64,000 nt of DNA from Artemisia argyi (GCA_030686995.1 CM060707.1:79899472-79963471); one strand, 5' to 3'. Shown: positions 21,321 to 33,288, numbered from the stretch's first letter. Notes: generated by a model not told the origin, from the sequence alone. Numbers and translations are program-made.

Positions 21321-23288
21321 ATGGCTGCACTACTTTTCAAGGGTGATCATAACAAACATGCCTTTCTTGGTCGAGGTAAGAATGATGAAGATTATGTGGG
21401 CATGATGGAATTTCTCCAAAGATCCAAGATTCGTTATGCTCTGCTCCAATATCCAAGTGTTATTCATGAGTCTCTTGTTGTACAATTTTGGGAAATAGCA
21501 CAAACAAGGACTGTTGAAGATGGACCAACAGAGATTGTTGCTGTCATTGATGGGGAAGAATATGTGGTTACTGAGTCATTGGTCAGGACTCAAATACAGT
21601 TGGATGATGAAGGAGGGGTGACTAATTTGCCTAAGGAAGAGATACTTAGAGGCCTTCAGGCTGCTGGTTATAGTGGTGATGGGAAAGTATGGTACAAGAA
21701 TCTGTTTTGTCCAAAATGGAGGTTTTTGACACACACTTTGCTTCAGTGCATGGGTTCTAAGTCTGGTGGATGGGACCAATTCTCTACAGACATTGCTCTT
21801 GCCATTATGTGTCTCTCTCAGGGAAAAACATTTAACTTTTCTAGGTATATCTTTAATGCTATGCTTGAAAATGTTAAGGATACCAAACTTAAATATTTAA
21901 TGTATCCTAGGTTTCTTCAAATCATTTTAGACATTCAGACCACTGACCCTACTCATTTGCTTGTTAAGGGTTTATCTAAAAAGTTGTTTACTCAAATGAA
22001 AATTAAATTTACTGATGAACACAGACCCTTACTCCCAGCTATGTTGCTTGCTGGCAATGCTCCTGACGGAGTAGCTGCTGATGCCCCGGTGGGCAATCCC
22101 CCTGATGGAGTGGCTGCTGATGCAGCTGCTGGTGATCAGGACCCTTCTGATGCTCAAGCATTAGAGGATTCTTCTAAAAGAACTGAAGATGCTCCTGATA
22201 CAAATGCATCAATTGCTCCTGATGTTCAGCCACCACTCTCTCCTAGGTCACCCACACCTGTACCTTCACCAATGGATATTAATTCTCCTGAGCATGTGTT
22301 CAATGAGAACTTAGGCTTTGACCAACCTGTACACTCACCACAATTTACAAGACTTCCAACACCTAGTCCATTGAGACCTCAATTTGAGGATCATGTAAAT
22401 ATAGATGTAGATGTAAATTTAGATTATTCTACTCACAGGACCAATGATGCTTCCAATACCACAGATAACCCTGTTGGTGGAGCTGAAGGTCCTGTTACTC
22501 TCACTTCTATATCTGCTTTGTTGAACAGGTATGTAACTAAGGCAGACAAGTTGGAGAATGATTTGAACTACACCAAAAAGAATCTTAGCAATGCTGTTCT
22601 GACTCTCATTGGAAGAGTTAAGAAGTTGGAGGCTAAGCTTAAGCAAAGGAAGAGACAAGGTGTGGTTTATGAATCAGATGAGGTATCTACTAAAGCCTTT
22701 GACAACATTGACTTGGAAGGCCTTGAACGTCTTGCTGCTACTACATTGGAGAGTGTTCAGAAGAATGCTGCTGATGCTAGGCCAACACCATCTATTCATT
22801 CTACTGATGATGTTGCTCCAACTGATGATGTTGCTCCAACTGTTGATGTTGCTCACACTGCTGATGCAAGTGTTCCAAAGGACTCCAGAGTCATTTATGT
22901 CAGGCGAATGCATTCTGTTGATAAGAAGTCTGCCGATGCTCTTAGAAAGAAGACTTCTGCTGATGTTCATACAAAGGAATCTTTTCCTACTACTATGCCA
23001 GAAGTAAGCACTCATGCTACATCAGTAGATATTCAAGCTGACTGTCCTCCTGATTCTCCTGATAAGATTGTTGTTCCTCCTGAGAAGAAAGACAAAGGAA
23101 AGTCCATATTGGTTGATCAAGACATTCCTTCCAGAGTGAAATCAAAGGTGGCACTTGCTAATGAAAAACTTAGTGAGATTACTGCTGCACGTTTGCAAGC
23201 TGAAGAGGATGCTGCAGCTACTCAAGTTCAATTGGATTTGAAAGCCTCAGTAGCACTTGCTAGGAAAATTCAAGATGATTTGGATAAG
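21321..23288 (+). pseudogene. Copia A sense accessory ORF, N-terminal part
   Basis: 656 codons from the ATG at 21321, which lies 61 bases after a TATA box, to the Athila-2 insertion. Residues 1-235 are a compact domain (MAALLFKGDHNKHAFLGRGK start; ALLQYPSVIHESLVVQFWE; WRFLTHTLLQCMGSKSGGWD; LKYLMYPRFLQIILD). I recognise this as an accessory protein widespread in Asteraceae copia elements, sometimes labelled longin-like in databases; that label is probably unfounded. It is followed by a low-complexity Pro/Asp/Ala region with short tandem repeats (DDVAPT twice, 22803-22838; PDGVAADA twice), a coiled-coil-like segment near residues 395-435, and a Lys/Glu-rich end. The frame continues at 31080. 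Function unknown. Confidence 0.75.
23284..23288. repeat. Target-site duplication of Athila-2 (ATAAG)
   Basis: ATAAG at 23284-23288 and 31075-31079, outside equal 1409-bp LTRs. Confidence 0.95.
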
Positions 23289-24697
23289 TCATGAGGCGAA
23301 AAATGATCCGTTTTTAGGGGGTCATTTAAGCCCGAATCCGAATTTATTTGATCAAATATTGCCCTAAATCGTTCCTTTTGTGATTTTAGGTGTTTGGAGA
23401 GTGAATTCTGGAAAAGAGGCTATTTTGGACGTTTTTGGAGCATAAAGTGAAGAAAACGACAAAGTACCAAAAATCCAAGCTGGAAATACAAGGTGACGGC
23501 GTCAAGGGTTTGCTCTTGACGGCGTCAGACATGAAGAATAATTTACCGTAGCTGGTGACGGCGTCAGATGGAGTTATGACGGCGTCAAAGTGGCCAAGAT
23601 TAATTTACCGAAGGTGGTGACGGCGTCACATAGGCCGTCACGATTGGATCTAGGGCGTCCGAGGAAGTGTATGGCGGCGAGTTGACGGCGTCAGATTTTA
23701 CTCTTGACGCCGTCAGGACGATTTTCCTATATATAGTTTTCTAGTTTTTTCATTAAAGGAGGAGAAGTTTTGGTGAAACCCTAAAGACGATTTTGGTGCC
23801 TCTTTTACAGGTTTTTCAAGGGTTCCAAACCCTTGAGACCTTGCATTGTAATTGAGATAAGTATACTCTTAATTCAATCAATATGTCTATGTGTTGGTTG
23901 TTTATCTTTTGTTCTTATCTTAATTCTACTATGCTAGGCTAGATCTCTCTTGTGTTTGCTTAGATCTAATGAAACCTAGATGTTGATTATGTGTTGATTA
24001 CTTGTCTATTCTTGTTTTGAATGAATGATTTTATATGTTAGGCTTAAGAAAACTGGCAGATCTCCAAATGGTAACATGCTTGAACGTCTTAAGAAACATG
24101 AACCGAGGCGTACTAGGTCTTTATTGGTTGTATTTAATGCATGAGCCACTGTTTACAATCCCTATAGTTGTGCTGGGTCATGGTGTAGGAGGAGATAAGA
24201 GCTCATAGAGTTGAGGAATTATGTATGCCACTCCACGAATGGTATTAAGGAATACAACCCGTCATTCATACAAGTGTAACAAGTAATTAACATGTAAAAG
24301 ATATCTAGGGAGTAATGAAGTCTAAGTAAACACAATTTCTCCAATTACTACTCACAACCTTAGTTTAATATTAGTTTAATTTTATTTTTTATTGTTTTAT
24401 TTTGATTGCATCTTAGCTTTGGGTTAGTTGATTAGCAACTAATTCCGCCCACTCTTTCAAAACCCGAGATTTTAATTGCTTTCATAAAATATAAAAACAC
24501 AAAAATAATCATCTTTCATCTCTAGAACTTTTAATTAGGTTTTCTAATCCTAGCGACACTATTCCTAAGCTGAACGATCAATCCCCCGGTACTTGTCACT
24601 ATACTATACTACAACGATCAGGTACACTGCCTGGTGGGGGTTGTAAGCCTCGCGAGATCCCTCGAGAGGTAAAGCAAGGTGCGATTCCCACGCATCA
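23289..24697 (+). repeat. 5' LTR of Athila-2
   Basis: 1409 bp, starts TCATGAGGCG and ends CGCATCA. Same family as the Athila-1 LTR but a distinct subtype around the palindrome array. Confidence 0.95.
23494..23737 (+). promoter_or_regulatory. Athila-2 U3 promoter: seven palindromes plus TATA box
   Basis: TGACGGCGTCA at 23494, 23517, 23556, 23577, 23618 and 23683, and TGACGCCGTCA at 23705, followed 13 bp later by TATATATAG at 23729-23737. Spacing and number differ from Athila-1 but the last copy keeps the same distance to the TATA box. Repeated at 29871-30114 in the 3' LTR, where one copy has lost a base match (GGACGGCGTCA). Confidence 0.75.
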
Positions 24698-24703
24698 AGT
24701 TTT

Positions 24704-24722
24704 TGGCGCCGCAGCCTGGGGA
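24704..24722 (+). other. Primer binding site of Athila-2, Asp-tRNA type
   Basis: TGGCGCCGCAGCCTGGGGA, one base different from Athila-1, six bases after the LTR. Confidence 0.75.
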
Positions 24723-24870
24723 ATAGTTATTGTCTAGGTTAGAATTTCTTTTTATTAGGTCTACTTGCTAGATTCCTTTCTAGTAAGATTTTTTATTTTT
24801 ATTTTTAGGTCTTCTTTAGTCTATCTTATTTCTTCGTGCTTTTGTTCGTAACTCTTTACCATCCGACATC

Positions 24871-27141
24871 ATGGAAGGTGGTAACATCTTTGAACCCATC
24901 ATCCCACCACAACAAAACCCACCATTAGAACCCCTTAGGCCCCGAACCTTAGGAGAGTATTCCCGACCTAGCCACCAAGGCTACCGAAACACCATTGAGC
25001 TCACCGGAGCCAATGTGACCCCCTTGCGATCCGACACCATCCGGTTGGTGCAAAGCGGATGTGCATTCCATGGACTTCGTTCCGAAGATCCAAACCAACA
25101 CCTTAAGGACTTCCTCAAAATCGTAGATTCCATAGACCTAGGTGTTGAAACTAGAGAGACTACCCGTTTACGCCTATTCCAATTCTCTCTACGGGATCAA
25201 GCTAGTCAATGGCTTGAGCGTTTACCCGCGGGATCCATCACCACATGGGAAAATCTCGCCAATCGTTTCCTTACCCAATTCTTTCCGCCGGAAAAGACTG
25301 CAATGCTTAGAAGGGACATTTTGATGTTTGAGCAACAGCGGGGTGAACCTTTCTACGAGGCTTGGGCCCGTTTTAAGGATCTCCTCCACAAGATCCCTCA
25401 TCATGGCATAAACAGTTGGTTATTAGTTCAAATTTTCTACGACCATGTTGATTATCACACTAAGCGCATTATCGACAGGGCCGCGGGAGGAAAATTGTGT
25501 GATAAGGATGCTGAGGAGTCATGGGCGATTATTGAAGAGCTCGCTATCGATAACAATGAGATTTGGGAGTTTAAACATACGGTGGAAGCAGCCATCAATG
25601 CAGTCTCGGCATCTGGAGGGACCACCGAAATCCCCGAGGAACTCTTATGCAAAATTGAGGCAAAAGTTGACTATTTCGAGGAAAGGCAAAGGAGACCCTT
25701 AAGTCCTAGACAAGCCACGGTCAATTCTGTCTCAAGATCAACCTCGATACCATTATCTGAATCACCCTCTAGAGAACATGTCGAGACTTTTCAGAGGTGC
25801 ACTCCACCTTGTTCCCCTCCCAAGGAACTTAGCTCGGAATTTGAGGCTAGGATGAGAGAGTATATGGCGACCCATTCTGATCGGCTTGCTAGATTCGAAG
25901 AAGCAGTTTATAAGCAAAAGGAGGAGATGCAGGGGAAAATGAATGAGATGTTGAGTTTATTGGAGGAGTATGCCAGTCAGAAGTCCCCCGAACGAATACT
26001 GCTAAGGAAAGAAAGCGCCACTCCCACCACCCAATTTGTTAACTCCATCACCATTGTCCATAAAGATAACGAGAAGGTAAAAACTCCTGCTAAACAAACC
26101 TTAGAAAAACCGCCTGAGTCACAACCTTTGAGTTACTACCTGAAACACGACATAAACAAAAACACCATAACAAATTGGATTAAGGATGATAGGCGTAATC
26201 AATCCTCCAAACAGGTCCCCGAAAAAGAGAAAGAAGAGGAAGATGAGTATGATACGCTTATTGGAGGATCAGTGGTGGAGAGGTTACTGGTACAGAAAGT
26301 GGCCACCAAGCAGGTAGCATATGGAAATTTTGAATTACCAACGAGCATCGGGGACTTGAAACATCTTAGTGCTTTCGCCGACCAAGGATCGGAAGTAAAT
26401 CTTATGCCCCTGACTATCTACATCCAACTGACGTCAAAGATGCCAATACCCACTCGTGTTAGGCTGTCTCTTGTTGGGCACTCGTACATATTCCCCCTAG
26501 GAATAGCAGAAGATGTATTAGTCAATGTTGCAGGATTCATGTACCCCGTCGATTTTATGATCATTGATGATAAAGGAGATGGATGCATGCCAATAATCCT
26601 TGGGGCACCCTTCCTCACCACCGCTAGGGCTGTAATTAAGTATGAAGATAGGAAGATTGAGCTTAAATCCGGGAAGAGAAAGATTAGCTTCTACATGACT
26701 CCGCAAAGTGGGCATGAGAATTTGAGTTGGAGAATGATTAAAAACAACATTGGCACGACGCCCATTCGTGTTCAGAATAAAATTCTTGCATGGGAGGCAA
26801 GAATCAAGAGCTATAAGAAAGCTAAGGATGAAAGGAGAAAAAGCAATAAAGATCCGATAGAACTCAAACACACCCAACACACAAGCAATCATACACCGTT
26901 TGAGGAAGGGAACTTAGTACTCTTGAGACACTTAGAAACCACAATACCACCCGATAAACCGAGTCCTTGGTGGTATGGGCCATTCACCATCGAAGGATTG
27001 AGCCAAGATAGGGTAGCTAACTTGAGAAGCAAATTAGGTGGGAAGGTGATTGCGAGTATTGATAGATTGAGGCACTACCACCATAACAGTAATGATCGCA
27101 ATTATATGGGGTACATCATTTCAAATGATGAGATCACGTAG
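24871..27141 (+). CDS. Athila-2 gag-protease polyprotein with integrase-like tail
   Basis: Intact 756-residue ORF; the ATG at 24871 is at the same place relative to the LTR as in Athila-1. Capsid at about 50-230 (AFHGLRSEDPNQHLKDFLKI, WLERLPAGSITTWENLA, FFPPEKTAMLRRDI, PHHGINSWLLVQIFY), helical Glu/Lys-rich region 310-380, protease at about 480-600 (FADQGSEVNLMP, then MPIILGAPFLTTARAVI). The protease triad reads D-Q-G where Athila-1 has D-L-G. The protein then jumps directly to an integrase-C-terminus-like tail (EEGNLVLLRHLE, PWWYGPFTIEG, IDRLRHYH). There is no RT, RNase H or DDE core. It would supply particle proteins but not copy itself. Retention of an open frame suggests recent activity or selection. 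Confidence 0.9.
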   Translation: MEGGNIFEPIIPPQQNPPLEPLRPRTLGEYSRPSHQGYRNTIELTGANVTPLRSDTIRLVQSGCAFHGLRSEDPNQHLKDFLKIVDSIDLGVETRETTRLRLFQFSLRDQASQWLERLPAGSITTWENLANRFLTQFFPPEKTAMLRRDILMFEQQRGEPFYEAWARFKDLLHKIPHHGINSWLLVQIFYDHVDYHTKRIIDRAAGGKLCDKDAEESWAIIEELAIDNNEIWEFKHTVEAAINAVSASGGTTEIPEELLCKIEAKVDYFEERQRRPLSPRQATVNSVSRSTSIPLSESPSREHVETFQRCTPPCSPPKELSSEFEARMREYMATHSDRLARFEEAVYKQKEEMQGKMNEMLSLLEEYASQKSPERILLRKESATPTTQFVNSITIVHKDNEKVKTPAKQTLEKPPESQPLSYYLKHDINKNTITNWIKDDRRNQSSKQVPEKEKEEEDEYDTLIGGSVVERLLVQKVATKQVAYGNFELPTSIGDLKHLSAFADQGSEVNLMPLTIYIQLTSKMPIPTRVRLSLVGHSYIFPLGIAEDVLVNVAGFMYPVDFMIIDDKGDGCMPIILGAPFLTTARAVIKYEDRKIELKSGKRKISFYMTPQSGHENLSWRMIKNNIGTTPIRVQNKILAWEARIKSYKKAKDERRKSNKDPIELKHTQHTSNHTPFEEGNLVLLRHLETTIPPDKPSPWWYGPFTIEGLSQDRVANLRSKLGGKVIASIDRLRHYHHNSNDRNYMGYIISNDEIT

Positions 27142-29665
27142 TAACCCACGACTTTGAGTCTAGCTACAAGACTCGTAAATAAAGAAAAGCGCTTCTTGGG
27201 AAGCAACCCATGTTTTGTGTGATTTTAATTGTTTGATTGTTATTTGTTTCCGTATGCATGTTTTATTTTTATTATTGGTTGATCATGTTTCTCAATTAAA
27301 ATGTGAAATACTTTATTATGTTGTTTAGCCTAGTCTTAACTTCAACCTAAAGGTATTTTTGCAAAAGATAAGTGTAAGGGGAAACCCCAAATATGTTTTT
27401 AAGAAACAAACCGATCATGATTATCCACAATATTTAATGAACATGTATATTCGTATTTGTTAGAGTCAAATGCTTGTATTGAGTCATAATGAAGTTTTGC
27501 AGGATTTTCCAGGAAGTAGGACAAAGTTTTTCCAGAAATTTTCCGGAAACTTAACATAAAGATTTCTGCAGGTTCATTCTGACGGCGTCAGGGCATTGCT
27601 CTTGACGGCGTCAGGAGTCAAAAATCTGGAAATTTTACCAGTTTTGTTTTTCTAACGGAGTCTTATGGTTTTTGTGAATTATTAAGTTTTATAATCTCCA
27701 GGAAATCTGCAAACTTCATTCCACAAGCATTATATCTTATTTTGTTTTCTAGGATTTAGTAACTTATATAGGATGCCGCCGATTTTACGCGAGGTTGCCT
27801 TGTCTACTTTTGTCAGGATTTACAGGTTATTTGTGACAAGAAGATGATTTATATTCTGGAAGGGAAGCTTTGATTGTTCGTTTTCTTGGAAGAAGATTTA
27901 ACCTGGCTAACTAAAATCCATACCGAGCGAATCAGGGGAGTATTTGATTTCATTCTCTTTACTTTTTAACTTTTACATTCTTTACTTGAACATTGGGGAG
28001 AATGTTCATCTTAAGTGTAAGGGGAGGGTAAAAAGATGATACCTTACATATGCACTTTCGCTTGAGTTTGTTTTGTTTGATAGTAGATGAGTAATAAAAC
28101 TATGAGAAATACTTGTTAGTGTAATTTTAGCGCCAAATTTAAAATTTCTTACAACATTTAGGAGTGAAACTTTCGCCATAGCAAGCGTCTCATGGATAGG
28201 AGGTTGTATGACTAGCACATAACCGTATATTCAGAAAAATTTTCCACCCAAAAATGTGAGGTTCGCCTTTAGATTTGATAGGAAAAGCATTCATTATTAG
28301 TGCTTATGAGTGTACCGGTAGCATTTAGATTCTAGAACTTGCGTTAGTGATGCATCCCGAGACCGCTAGTGAGACTACATTCGTGTGGTAGGATTTACTA
28401 CATGATAAGAGGCATTAGGATCACCCTTGTGTTAAACCCGTATTATAATTGCTTGACCATTTAAGTCATATTACTTGGCTAGTTAAGTCAACTAATTTTT
28501 CCCACACCCTTAGCGTTGTACTCATTTTTAGTACACGATACCCCTAGTACACCCCCCCCCCCCCCGAGCCTATCTTTTCGTTTCTAACTTTAAGCATTTT
28601 ACTTAAAGGAAGAATTTGTTACACCCCACTTAAATGTACACCCAAATCGCCTTAGCCTTCCGTGTATGCGCTCATTTTTAGTGCATTATTGTTATTTGTT
28701 AAACCCTAAGTTAACTTTCTAATTGATTACATGGTTGCTAAGTCGAGTCATATCCTTGTACATATTGTTTTGGGACGATTGGGACTCATGGGTAAGTACT
28801 TATTTTATGGAGTAATGGGGAAGAACATAATATTATTACCCCCATATGTACGTTAATCTTAAAAGTGCTCCAAGTGTTTTGATTTTCTTAATTCGAGTCA
28901 TTAGAATAGTTAAATGTAAAGTATGTAAAGATTCAAGTGTAAGGGGAATTCTCATCCCCTATGATGTATTATTTTGGATGGTAGGGTAAAAGTGTATGCA
29001 AAAAAAAAATAAAAAAATAAAAAAATAAAAAAATAAAAAAAAAATAAAATAATAGAAAAGAAAAAGAGAAAAAAAAATAATAGAAAAGAAAAAGAGAAAA
29101 AAAAAAAAAAAAACATACGGACTACCATCCCGTTTTTATTCTATGTTTATTTTATGTTTTTGTTATTTTTCATTTATTAGCTTAAGTCGAGTCTAGTCTT
29201 GGCTTAGCAACGCCATCTTGTACATGTAATTTACTAAGATTGTTAACTCGCCACCAGTAAAATTCCCTTTATCCAACAAAACCGTGTAATTCATATCCCT
29301 ACACCTAACGATATAACCCTTTAAAAAGACCTCTTTGATAGTTTATCCTAGGTGCTTACGCCATGTGGTGGAGGTTTGATCCTTTCCCAAGCCTATGGTA
29401 ATCTATTTTGTTATGACAGGTAGTGAGAGATATCTTCCATTTCCATAATGTTATATTACTTTATTACACCCGAGAGATGTGAGTATCTAAACACTATTTG
29501 TGAGGTGCTTGTGCATGACCTCCGTGCTTGTCTATTGGTCTTTAGTGGAACGATTATTTGTTGTAATTACTTTTATATTAGTGTTAAATGACCCCTAACT
29601 TGTCTTTTGAGTAGAATAAAAGCTCATTTGCTTGAGGACAAGCAAATCTCAAGTGTAAGGGTATA
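27142..29665 (+). other. Athila-2 3' noncoding region
   Basis: No convincing ORF. It holds the post-pol motif at 27189-27212, two TGACGGCGTCA copies near 27580-27615, a poly-C run near 28549-28564, and A-rich AAAAAAATAAA repeats at 29000-29112. Co-linear with 10748-13255. Confidence 0.85.
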
Positions 29666-31074
29666 TGATGAGGCGAAAAATGATCCGTTTTTAGGGGGTC
29701 ATTTAAGCCCGAATCCGAATTTATTTGATCAAATATTGCCCTAAATCGTTCCTTTTGTGATTTTAGGTGTTTGGAGAGTGAATTCTGGAAAAGAGGCTAT
29801 TTTGGACGTTTTTGGAGCATAAAGTGAAGAAAACGACAAAGTACCAAAAATCCAAGCTGGAAATACAAGGTGACGGCGTCAAGGGTTTGCTCTGGACGGC
29901 GTCAGACATGAAGAATAATTTACCGTAGCTGGTGACGGCGTCAGATGGAGTTATGACGGCGTCAAAGTGGCCAAGATTAATTTACCGAAGGTGGTGACGG
30001 CGTCACATAGGCCGTCACGATTGGATCTAGGGCGTCCGAGGAAGTGTATGGCGGCGAGTTGACGGCGTCAGATTTTACTCTTGACGCCGTCAGGACGATT
30101 TTCCTATATATAGTTTTCTAGTTTTTTCATTAAAGGAGGAGAAGTTTTGGTGAAACCCTAAAGACGATTTTGGTGCCTCTTTTACAGGTTTTTCAAGGGT
30201 TCCAAACCCTTGAGACCTTGCATTGTAATTGAGATAAGTATACTCTTAATTCAATCAATATGTCTATGTGTTGGTTGTTTATCTTTTGTTCTTATCTTAA
30301 TTCTACTATGCTAGGCTAGATCTCTCTTGTGTTTGCTTAGATCTAATGAAACCTAGATGTTGATTATGTGTTGATTACTTGTCTATTCTTGTTTTGAATG
30401 AATGATTTTATATGTTAGGCTTAAGAAAACTGGCAGATCTCCAAATGGTAACATGCTTGAACGTCTTAAGAAACATGAACCGAGGCGCACTAGGTCTTTA
30501 TTGGTTGTATTTAATGCATGAGCCACTGTTTACAATCCCTATAGTTGTGCTGGGTCATGGTGTAGGAGGAGATAAGAGCTCATAGAGTTGGGGAGTTATG
30601 TATGCCACTCCACGAATGGTATTAAGGAATACAACCCGTCATTCATACAAGTGTAACAAGTAATTAACATGTAAAAGATATCTAGGGAGTAATGAAGTCT
30701 AAGTAAACACAATTTCTCCAATTACTGCTCACAACCTTAGTTTAATATTAGTTTAATTTTATTTTTTATTGTTTTATTTTGAGTGCATCTTAGCTTTGGG
30801 TTAGTTGATTAGCAACTAATTCCGCCCACTCTTTCAAAACCCGAGATTTTAATTGCTTTCATAAAATATAAAAACACAAAAATAATCATCTTTCATCTCT
30901 AGAACTTTTAATTAGGTTTTCTAATCCTAGCGACACTATTCCTAAGCTGAACGATCAATCCCCCGGTACTTGTCACTATACTATACTACAACGATCAGGT
31001 ACACTGCCTAGTGGGGGTTGTAAGCCTCGCGAGATCCCTCGAGAGGTAAAGCAAGGTGCGATTCCCACGCATCA
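29666..31074 (+). repeat. 3' LTR of Athila-2
   Basis: 1409 bp, starts TGATGAGGCG, ends CGCATCA, followed by ATAAG. Confidence 0.95.
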
Positions 31075-31079
31075 ATAAG

Positions 31080-32433
31080 ATGGGAACTCAATTTACTAGC
31101 ACCTTGCCTGCTGAAAGACAAAAGGAACTAGATGAAATAGCTAAGAATCTTTCTGCAAACCAATGGGAAAATTTGGCTGAACAAGCTGCTTCTAAGCCTA
31201 ATTTGGGTGAATCTGTGCTTGGAGTTGATAATCCTGCTTTTGTTCAGATGATGGTTGAAAGAGGAAGGTTGCAGAGACAACAGGAGGCAAAGATAAAAGC
31301 TAAGCATCAAAGGGAAAGACCTTGGACAAAAGCTGAAATAAAGAAATACATGAGGAATTTTGTGAAGAATCAGGGATGCTCTATGTTTGGGTCAGGATGG
31401 ACTCAAAAGAGGGTTTGGGGATTTTCAGATTAACAGCTCACCTTCTACTATGACAAGATGCTCCTTTCATGGTGGTCAGGAGAAAGTGCAATCTCCTTCA
31501 GTATTGCCTCAGATGGATGATACTCCTGATGCTCAGATGGATGATACTCCTGCTGCTTCTCATTATGATACTGCTGAATCTCATCCTGATCCTACTGAAG
31601 CTCCACATGATGTTACCAATGATGCTTCAGCAGATACTCCAATAGAAGTACCTGATGATGATGATGATTCTGCAGATGTTCCTGCTGATGCTTCCAAACA
31701 AGTGCCTAAAGAAGAACCTGTTGATGGTCCTTCTATTCCTGTTACTACTGGAACTAAGAGGAAGACTAAAGCTATAAAGAGGAAGGCTCCAAAAGATATT
31801 CCTTTAGAGGACAATACTACTTTCCTTGATTATGCTTCTGATGATGGTCAAGACCCTGTTGTTTGGGAGAAAATTGTGAATTGGGAACTTGTTGCTTCTG
31901 AGCTTGGTCAAGGACAAGTAAATGTCATAACTAGACAAGATGGATCTACCAAGACATTCTTGTTTCTGAGCCAAATCTTGCATATGGTGGACAAGCAAGA
32001 TCTTCTCTCACTTTATGACTGGGTTACCAAGTATTATCAAACTCATTCCCCTGATGAAATTGGAATGTATTTGATGGGTGATTTGCAGATTCTGTGTGAC
32101 TCTTATAAAGGTGATTCTGGTGTGAAGTTTCAAGTATGGAAAGGTCAGAAGACATGGGTGGTTGACTATTGGAAGTTCTTTCCTCTTCCTAATGTTCATA
32201 TGATTGTAACAACCTCTGGTAAGACCTTATGCTGCTGGGCTGATGTTCTTTACCCAATCACAAAGGAAGTAATGAATCTCATGCTAGAGGCAAAGCTTTC
32301 TGTTCCTTTGGATATGACTGAGAATGATCTTCATCTTGCTGAACAATTGATAAGGTTCATCAGAAGAAGTATCTTGACTAAAAAGGAACTGGCAACCAAG
32401 CATGGCATTCAAATGGATTCATATCTGCAATAA
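31080..32433 (+). pseudogene. Copia A sense accessory ORF, C-terminal part
   Basis: Continues the 21321 ORF in frame after the ATAAG duplication (MGTQFTSTLPAERQKELDEI), to a stop near 31433. One frameshift near 31400-31430 moves the rest into the frame that runs to TAA 32431-32433. That last part has a repeat of QMDDTPDA/QMDDTPAA, a basic TKRKTKAIKRKAPK cluster that could be a nuclear localisation signal, and a compact C-terminal domain (VWKGQKTWVVDYWKFFPLP; LCCWADVLYPITKEVMNLML; LAEQLIRFIRRSI) shared with accessory proteins of Asteraceae copia elements, from memory. Total accessory length about 1100 codons. Role unknown. Confidence 0.72.
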
Positions 32434-33272
32434 GCTGGTCTTGGTATGGTATTTTTTTGTATATTTTTCTTCTATTTAGTATAAAAAAAAAACTAACATA
32501 TTTGTGTAGTTTTGTGTATGTTGTATGCAGGTTTGGTGTTGATTCTTATCACACTCTTTCTGGTCATCAACTTGCCTGATGTTGACTATTCCATCAAAAA
32601 GTTGGCTAGTCTAAAGGGTACAGCTTTGGTAAAGACTCATAAAATTTGTTGATAGCTGTAATAGTTTGCTCAAAACCATAGGGTTCTCAACTCACCCATG
32701 CTTTATTGCTGAGTAGTTGAAATGGTTGTCAATTGACCATGGATTTTTCCTTTACGGATTCCAAATAGTTGGCTAGCCCACATGTATATGGCTTGTGGTA
32801 AAGGCAGTGGAAAACCATATTTGGTATTCAATTGACCAAGATGATTTTTCATCAATAATTGACTAGTCCTGAGCAAACGGCTACAGGTAAAGACTTCTCA
32901 AATCCGTTTATAGCTGATGATTTGCTAAAAACCATATTCTTTAGGTCATCAGTGTACCATAGTTTTTAACTGAGAACACTTGGCTACTCCAGTAGTGATG
33001 GCTATTGGTAAAGAGACATCAAATCTATTATTTTCAATGATTCACCTCTCACAGGAGTTAACGCACCTGGATGTGATGACAATAGTATGAAACTTATATG
33101 TTTTGATGTACATTTAGTCTTCTGTTGCTGCAAAGAATGGAGCTTTCAAATAATTATTAATCATAGAGATTTTACTTATGAAGATTCTTTGCTGCTGATG
33201 TTCATCCTCAATCCTCTAGTTTGTGCTATTGGCGATCTATCAAGAAATCTTGAACTTAACTGTGTCAAATTC
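32434..33272 (+). other. Copia A 3' noncoding region with diverged GGTAAAG repeats
   Basis: No ORF of interest. 32444-32530 looks like a short intron (GTATGG ... CTAAC ... TATGCAG). From 32600 to 33060 a loose repeat built on TTGGCTAG ... GGCT...GGTAAAG ... TCAAA recurs, with GGTAAAG at 32628, 32797, 32886 and 33007. The last unit is closely matched on the minus strand at 57010-57110 in copia B. Confidence 0.6.
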
Positions 33273-33288
33273 AAGATTAGGGGAGGAT
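33273..33288 (+). other. Polypurine tract of copia A
   Basis: AAGATTAGGGGAGGAT directly before the 3' LTR. Copia B has the equivalent AAGGGGAGGAT on the minus strand at 56852-56862. Confidence 0.85.

Larger units (their letters stand above)
23289..31074 (+). mobile_element. Athila-2: non-autonomous Athila-like element with gag-protease only
   Basis: 7786 bp with 1409-bp LTRs, Asp-type primer site, one uninterrupted 756-codon ORF and a 2.5-kb 3' noncoding region shared with Athila-1. RT, RNase H and the integrase catalytic core are absent. Roughly seven or eight LTR differences by eye (about 0.6%), the youngest insertion here. The first two LTR bases are TC, not TG; the 3' LTR keeps TG. LTRs and noncoding DNA match Athila-1 far better than the gag does. 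Confidence 0.95.

Noticed and set aside
22609..23015. Overlapping ORFs on both strands of the accessory coding region
   Set aside because: They arise from the low-complexity GATGTTGCT-type repeats in the sense ORF and show no independent features.
21321..23288. Calling the accessory ORF a synaptobrevin/longin protein
   Set aside because: Such labels are attached to similar plant repeat proteins, but I see no longin or SNARE motif in the sequence.
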